Origin: Candidatus Sulfotelmatobacter sp.
Lineage (GTDB): Bacteria; Acidobacteriota; Terriglobia; Terriglobales; Acidobacteriaceae
Length of the DNA stretch: 19,252 nt
Assembly (NCBI GenBank): GCA_030040725.1
Contig: JASHTD010000345.1
Coordinates: forward strand, 1 to 19,252
Direction of reading: 5' to 3'
Shown here: positions 15,754 through 19,252 of the stretch, piece by piece
How positions within the stretch are numbered: position 1 is the first letter of the stretch
Layout: each line of letters opens with the position of its first letter
Translations under genes and position numbers: made by a program
The notes under the pieces: generated by a model
The model's database searches: none
What the model was told of the DNA's origin: nothing
Seen by the model: the letters and a program-made list of their open reading frames with translations, nothing else

Positions 15754-16074
15754 TCAATCTTCCAAATCCTGCCGAAACACGGGCTGTGCGGGATCGATGC
15801 TCCCCTCGAGGACGCCCATCAGCAGATTTCCGTATGCATTTCTCGCTTCTTCAAGAGAAGTGTAGCCGCGTTCGCGCTGCAATCCTCCCTCAGAGTAGAC
15901 GAGAGTGAAATAGCGTCCGGAAGAATACTGCAGCTCTTGCAAGCTGCCCGGAATATCGGGATCACCCTGCTGCCCGAGGACGTCCATGAGGGCCACGGTC
16001 CACTTTCTGCCCTTCGGATCGCTAACGACCTCCTGCTCCAGGTACTCCCATTCGTCCATGCTCCAGAGAGCCAT
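15754..16074 (-). CDS. Small protein of unknown function, last gene of the oxidoreductase operon
   Basis: This 106-aa acidic soluble protein matches no family I know. It begins M-A-L-W-S-M-D-E-W-E-Y-L-E-Q-E-V. Its middle, WTVALMDVLGQQGDPDIPGS, is followed by a beta-like stretch S-G-R-Y-F-T-L-V-Y-S-E-G-G. A helical part then runs YTSLEEARNAYGNLLMGVLE. There are no Cys residues, so it does not bind an iron-sulfur cluster through cysteine. Its ATG lies two bases after the receiver-domain stop, with GGA in the end of the preceding gene as ribosome-binding site, so it is almost certainly co-transcribed. An internal Met at codon 6 is an alternative start. Being the last gene next to a response regulator, it could be a partner or output protein, but nothing in the sequence proves it. 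Confidence 0.8.
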   Translation of the reverse strand: MALWSMDEWEYLEQEVVSDPKGRKWTVALMDVLGQQGDPDIPGSLQELQYSSGRYFTLVYSEGGLQRERGYTSLEEARNAYGNLLMGVLEGSIDPAQPVFRQDLED

Positions 16075-16076
16075 AG

Positions 16077-16439
16077 CTAATCCAGCAACTGTCCGAGCGC
16101 GCGAGCCACTTGCGAGGCGCCAAACGGCTTGGGCACCAGCAAAACCTTGCGGGCTTTTCTCGACCGCAAGCTCTTCTCCGCCTCCTCCGGCGTGTCGCTG
16201 ATGATCACCACCGGAAGTTCGGCATGCTTCTCATGCTGCCGCACCGCGTCAAACAGCGCCTCACTCATCTCATACGACGTGCAATCGAGAATTACCGCTT
16301 CCGCGTGATGCTCGATCGCGAGTTCGTTCACACTGCTCGTATATCCCTGCGCGAAAACCTTGAAACCGAGATCGTGGAGCGAAAAAGTAAGTAGCTCGGC
16401 GATCTCTGGCGTATCGTCGATCAGCAGAACGTTGCGCAA
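16077..16439 (-). CDS. Single-domain response regulator (receiver domain only)
   Basis: The 120-aa protein is one complete CheY-like receiver domain and nothing else. The acidic pair is D8-D9 (VLLIDDTPEIAELL), the phospho-acceptor is D52 (AVILDCTSYEMSE), the switch Ser is S81 (VVIISDTPEEAE), and the conserved Lys is K104 in VPKPFG. All key residues are present, so it should be phosphorylatable. With no DNA-binding or enzyme output domain, it must act by protein contact or as a phosphorelay intermediate. No histidine kinase is in the window. It begins three bases after the upstream 130-aa gene and ends two bases before the 106-aa gene. It is thus embedded in the 2-oxoacid oxidoreductase operon, which is unusual for such an enzyme. 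Confidence 0.92.
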   Translation of the reverse strand: MRNVLLIDDTPEIAELLTFSLHDLGFKVFAQGYTSSVNELAIEHHAEAVILDCTSYEMSEALFDAVRQHEKHAELPVVIISDTPEEAEKSLRSRKARKVLLVPKPFGASQVARALGQLLD

Positions 16440-16442
16440 GCG

Positions 16443-16835
16443 TTATTTCTTCGCTGCCGGCCCGGTTCCGGGCAGGCGCGCTTTCTTTCCTTGCGAAGGC
16501 TCGAGGTCCATCACCCAGATGCGCCCGCCGGCGGTGTAATAGGCGCGACGATCGTTTTCGATCATCGCGCCCCACGCTTCCAGCGTACGCATGGCAAACG
16601 TGACCCCCTCAAAGTTATTGCGGGCGTGGTCGAGCACTTCGTTGGTGTGCCAATTGTTGGTAAGAATTGCGTCGCCCGGATGGACACGCAGCACGGTGTA
16701 ATACTTGTCATATGCCGCTTCCGGCCGCACGTCACGCGTAGCTCCGCGCTTTTTGCCCTCGGTAACAATGTAACTTTCCTGGCCTTCTGGTTCGACTTCG
16801 GGTTCGCGATTCTGGGCTAATGGTTTTGTGCTCAT
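16443..16835 (-). CDS. Cysteine-free protein of unknown function, coupled to the beta subunit
   Basis: This 130-aa protein is not one I recognise. Its start overlaps the beta-subunit stop as ATGA (16832-16835), so the two are translationally coupled and the product probably works with the enzyme. The N-terminal 40 residues are charged and likely disordered. The core at about 40-112 contains YDKYYTVLRVHPGDAILTNN, W-H-T-N-E-V-L-D-H-A-R-N-N-F-E-G-V and AYYTAGGRIWVMDLEP. The C-terminus is basic (K-K-A-R-L-P-G-T-G-P-A-A-K-K). It contains no cysteine, so it is neither a ferredoxin nor the missing delta subunit. Candidate roles are an assembly factor, an inhibitor, or an adaptor to the downstream receiver protein; these are guesses from position only. 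Confidence 0.82.
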   Translation of the reverse strand: MSTKPLAQNREPEVEPEGQESYIVTEGKKRGATRDVRPEAAYDKYYTVLRVHPGDAILTNNWHTNEVLDHARNNFEGVTFAMRTLEAWGAMIENDRRAYYTAGGRIWVMDLEPSQGKKARLPGTGPAAKK

Positions 16836-17896
16836 ACGGTCTCCGCAACGGCTTGCGCTTCAACCGCAGCCGCCATATTGGCAACGTTCTTGGCATCTTC
16901 GGCGAGGAGCAACGCCTCGGGAATCTGAATGCCCATCATTTTCCACTGCTGGTTGGCAAACTTCTGCAGACTGGCTACATGTTCGGCGTGCAGGTGCCCA
17001 AAGCGTCCTTGCAGTTTCAAGTATTCCGACACCGGCCTCATGTTCGCCGGACGGAAGCTGTAGTCGAACTCGCGCTTCTCAGGATTCCACTCCCACATCG
17101 GATACAAGCCGCACTCCACAACCAGCCGACCCAGATCGATCGACCGCGGCGTTTCATAAACGAAACCTTTCTGGCAGGGCGTGTAGATCATGAGAAAAGC
17201 CGCGCCTTTATGGTTCAGCGCTTTGCGAACTTTGTTCATGAGCTCGATGGGATATCCCACGCTGGCGGTCGCGACATAGCAGTGCGGATGCCCCGCCGCC
17301 ATCATGCGCGCAAGGTCTTTCGGATAGAGTTTCTTGCCTTCGGGAACCTCCGGGCCGGGAGGTGAGAACGTCGTCATGCCGCCGTACGGGGTGCGCGACG
17401 ATGCCTGAATGCCGGTGTTCGCGTACTGCTCGTTGTCGTAGCAGATGATGAGGCAGTCGTGATTGCGATACAGTGCGCCGGAGATCGAGGCTAGGGCGAT
17501 GTCGGAGGAACTGCCGTCTCCTGCTTCGCAAATAATATTGGGAAACTTGCCCTGCCACTTTCCCTTGCGGATCATGGCTTCGTAGGCGGCAGAAACGCCA
17601 GCCGTGAAGCTTCCGGAGCTGCCAATCTGGGTGTGCGCCCAGGGCACGTTGTAGGGCGTGCACAAGTACGAACTGTTCGCCACGTACATGCAGCCGGTAG
17701 GGCCGACAAGAATCGTATTGTCGCCGGCGGCTTTGCTGGTCATGCGATATTGAATCGATGGCCCGCAGCCCGCGCAGGTGCGGTGCCCGGGAACGAACGG
17801 TTCTGATTGCGGCAGCTCGGGGTTGTAAAACCGTGCGCCCCGGTTGGGTGCTTCCAGGATCGGCAGGATTTGCCGTTGCACTTCGATAGTTGCCAT
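16832..17896 (-). CDS. Oxalate oxidoreductase-like / 2-oxoacid:ferredoxin oxidoreductase, beta subunit
   Basis: The 354-aa beta subunit binds thiamine diphosphate and the proximal [4Fe-4S] cluster. The TPP/Mg motif runs from A-G-D127-G-S-S-S-D to Y-D-N155-E-Q-Y-A-N-T-G162. Four cysteines fit the cluster ligands: C41-A-G-C44, C69 (GPTGCMYV) and C241 (TPCQKGF). The 25-residue gap from C44 to C69 equals that in pyruvate:ferredoxin oxidoreductase. Q-A-S-S-R-T-P-Y-G-G follows the TPP motif as in the family. The C-terminal 100 residues (WEWNPEKREFDYSF and onward) are longer than the core needs. The ATG has a strong Shine-Dalgarno (AGGGAGGA, minus strand of 17901-17908). Sequence features of beta alone do not fix the substrate; oxalate is assigned from the alpha subunit and the nearby transporter. 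Confidence 0.88.
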   Translation of the reverse strand: MATIEVQRQILPILEAPNRGARFYNPELPQSEPFVPGHRTCAGCGPSIQYRMTSKAAGDNTILVGPTGCMYVANSSYLCTPYNVPWAHTQIGSSGSFTAGVSAAYEAMIRKGKWQGKFPNIICEAGDGSSSDIALASISGALYRNHDCLIICYDNEQYANTGIQASSRTPYGGMTTFSPPGPEVPEGKKLYPKDLARMMAAGHPHCYVATASVGYPIELMNKVRKALNHKGAAFLMIYTPCQKGFVYETPRSIDLGRLVVECGLYPMWEWNPEKREFDYSFRPANMRPVSEYLKLQGRFGHLHAEHVASLQKFANQQWKMMGIQIPEALLLAEDAKNVANMAAAVEAQAVAETV

Positions 17897-17939
17897 GATT
17901 TCCTCCCTGGGCCGCAGCCCCGATAAAGTGTCTGACTTT

Positions 17940-18000
17940 GCGGAGCTTCGCTCCGCCGGACAGCCCCTTCGACTACGCTCAAGACGGGCGAGGGCTGTCC
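17940..18000. repeat. REP-like double palindrome between alpha and beta genes
   Basis: Two hairpins stand side by side in the 117-bp gap. The first is GCGGAGC (17940-17946), loop TTC, GCTCCGC (17950-17956). The second is GGACAGCCC (17958-17966) pairing with GGGCTGTCC (17992-18000) across 25 bases that include TTCGACTACGCTCAAGACGGG minus its last base. The TTCGACTACGCTCA string is one I recall as a dispersed intergenic repeat in many bacterial genomes. It could act as an mRNA-stabilising or partial-termination element. All other gaps in this operon are only a few bases, so this looks like a later insertion. Confidence 0.6.
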
Positions 18001-18013
18001 CCGCATAAGCTTG

Positions 18014-19219
18014 CTAGTGTTCGAATCCAACCCAGTGGGTGCGCTTTTCGATCTTGCCCCGCTTCTGGGCTTCGATCATTTTGTCGGTCATCCAGTAAAA
18101 CTCTTTCAGTACGATCGCTTCGCCGCCCATGCCCGCCATGAATGACATCACCAGCGGTCGCTTGTCGGCTTCGTACAACGCAGCTGCGGCTTCGGCATAC
18201 AATGCTCCACCGCTGCTCACGCTGCCCAGCGCCATGTTGGTTTCGATCACTCCGACCACTTTGAACTTGCTAAGAGATTCCTGAACTTTCTCGGTAGGAT
18301 AAGGACGGATCGTCCTCAATCGCACCATTCCAACCTTGATTCCGCGTTCGCGCATGTGCTGGATGGCAAAGCGCGCCGTCACCGCGTGCGCGCCTTGCAG
18401 GAAGAAGACGACTTCGGCGTCGTCAGTCTTGTACTCTTCCAGCCACGGATCATAACGGCGCCCGAAGATCTGCGCGAACTCTTCGTGCGCCTGCTCGATC
18501 ACAGCCATTGACTCTTCCATGGCGCGCGCCCGTTCAAGCTGCAGGGGAGGGCCTTGCTCGGGCATGATCTGCGGCCCGTGCGAAACCGGCCGCCGCGGAT
18601 CGAGCGGATAAGGATGTTTATAGGGAGGCAGATACTCGCGGACCTGCCCCATGTCGGGCAATTCCACGTCGCCCGTGATGTGCGAAACGAAGAAGCCATC
18701 CTGGCAGACCATCTGCGGCAGGAGCACGCGGCGGTCTTCGCCGATGCGATAGGCGATCAGATGATTGTCGAACGCCTCCTGCGCATCGCAGGACCAGCCC
18801 ATGAGCCAGCCCATGTCACGCGTGGAAAGCGCATCGGTGTGCTCGGAGCCGAAGTCGCCGGGAGGATCGAGCGTGCGGTCGGCGATCATCATCTGCACTG
18901 GCATGCGGCTGCCCGAAATTGGCGAGTACAGCTCGTAGGCGAACTGCACCCCCACGCCCGAGCTTCCGGTAAAGACCCTTGCTCCGGCCGAAGCTGCGCC
19001 GTGGGCAATGCTCAATTGTGAGTGTTCACTGTCGGCCACGATGTATTCGGCGTCAAGCTCGCCGTTGGCGACCATCTGTGCAAGGGCCATCATCGTTGCG
19101 GTATAGGGACGGATCGGATACGCCGCAATCACGTCCACATCTGCGTATTTTGCGGCCTGCGCCGACGCGACGCAGCCGTTGATGCGCACCATCCTTTTCT
19201 TTGCTTCTGCTACTGGCAT
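18014..19219 (-). CDS. Oxalate oxidoreductase-like / 2-oxoacid:ferredoxin oxidoreductase, alpha subunit
   Basis: The 401-aa alpha subunit has the pyrimidine-binding domain at about 8-235 and the transketolase C-terminal-like domain at about 265-370 (AEVVFFLQGAHAVTARFAI, RLRTIRPYPTEKV). E65 in ADSEHSQLS is at the position of the Glu that activates TPP. In pyruvate enzymes the substrate motif is YPITP; here it is Y34-P-I-R37-P-Y. The following loop is ADRTLDPPGDFGSEHTDA (R115, D118, F123). As I remember the Moorella thermoacetica oxalate oxidoreductase structures, its alpha residues R31, R109, D112 and F117 bind oxalate and form a switch loop; all four match at an offset of six. The likely reaction is oxalate plus oxidised ferredoxin to two CO2 plus reduced ferredoxin, without CoA. 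GGAG (19227-19230) lies seven bases before the ATG. A gamma/delta subunit is not in the window. Confidence 0.88.
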   Translation of the reverse strand: MPVAEAKKRMVRINGCVASAQAAKYADVDVIAAYPIRPYTATMMALAQMVANGELDAEYIVADSEHSQLSIAHGAASAGARVFTGSSGVGVQFAYELYSPISGSRMPVQMMIADRTLDPPGDFGSEHTDALSTRDMGWLMGWSCDAQEAFDNHLIAYRIGEDRRVLLPQMVCQDGFFVSHITGDVELPDMGQVREYLPPYKHPYPLDPRRPVSHGPQIMPEQGPPLQLERARAMEESMAVIEQAHEEFAQIFGRRYDPWLEEYKTDDAEVVFFLQGAHAVTARFAIQHMRERGIKVGMVRLRTIRPYPTEKVQESLSKFKVVGVIETNMALGSVSSGGALYAEAAAALYEADKRPLVMSFMAGMGGEAIVLKEFYWMTDKMIEAQKRGKIEKRTHWVGFEH

Positions 19220-19252
19220 GATTTCGCTCCAAATCTCGTTGGTGAAACGTTA

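Noticed and set aside
16443..16835. The 130-aa operon protein as the ferredoxin-like delta subunit
   Set aside because: It has no cysteine residues at all, so it cannot carry cysteine-ligated iron-sulfur clusters.
18014..19219. Assignment of the alpha subunit as pyruvate:ferredoxin oxidoreductase
   Set aside because: The YPITP substrate motif is replaced by YPIRP and the following loop fits oxalate oxidoreductase; overall family is shared but the substrate residues differ.

Overview
The window looks like a chromosomal segment from an Acidobacteriota (Terriglobia-like) soil bacterium. The evidence is a large Oar-like TonB-dependent protein with an N-terminal carboxypeptidase-regulatory domain, followed directly by a VWFA-related protein of the kind expanded in Acidobacteria. 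A KDO-8-phosphate phosphatase (kdsC) and outer-membrane-type proteins indicate a Gram-negative envelope. No rRNA, tRNA or CRISPR array was seen, and no stretch over 300 bases lacks a gene.

Layout, left to right. (1) 1-1202 is an accessory patch: the 3' part of an IS transposase, an AT-rich gap, and a translationally coupled pair (DUF5678-like protein plus retropepsin-like aspartic protease). (2) 1315-8028 holds a periplasmic FKBP prolyl isomerase (-), then divergently the Oar-like TonB protein and the VWFA protein as a two-gene unit (+). (3) 8103-13335 holds a COG1233 FAD oxidoreductase (+), a lipase-maturation-factor-like membrane protein (-), kdsC (+) and an exported zinc phospholipase C-like protein (+). 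(4) 13376-19252 is the most interesting part: an OFA-family (oxalate/formate type) MFS transporter (-), an unrecognised gene on the opposite strand (+), and a compact minus-strand operon of five genes reading leftward from the right edge.

The operon encodes the alpha and beta subunits of a thiamine-diphosphate 2-oxoacid:ferredoxin oxidoreductase, a cysteine-free 130-aa protein of unknown function, a stand-alone response-regulator receiver domain and a 106-aa protein of unknown function. The alpha subunit has an Arg in place of the Thr of the pyruvate-enzyme YPITP motif (YPIRPY, R37). It also has an R-T-L-D-P-P-G-D-F loop (R115, D118, F123). These match, at a constant offset of six residues, the active-site residues I remember for Moorella oxalate oxidoreductase (OOR; R31, R109, D112, F117). 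With the OFA transporter nearby, the best reading is an oxalate uptake and oxidation locus: oxalate enters by the MFS carrier and is split to two CO2, with electrons passed to ferredoxin. The gamma/delta (ferredoxin-domain) subunit is not in the window and is predicted just beyond the right edge. Co-transcription of OOR with a single-domain response regulator and two small unknown proteins is an arrangement I do not recognise from the literature and is the main candidate for an undescribed system here.
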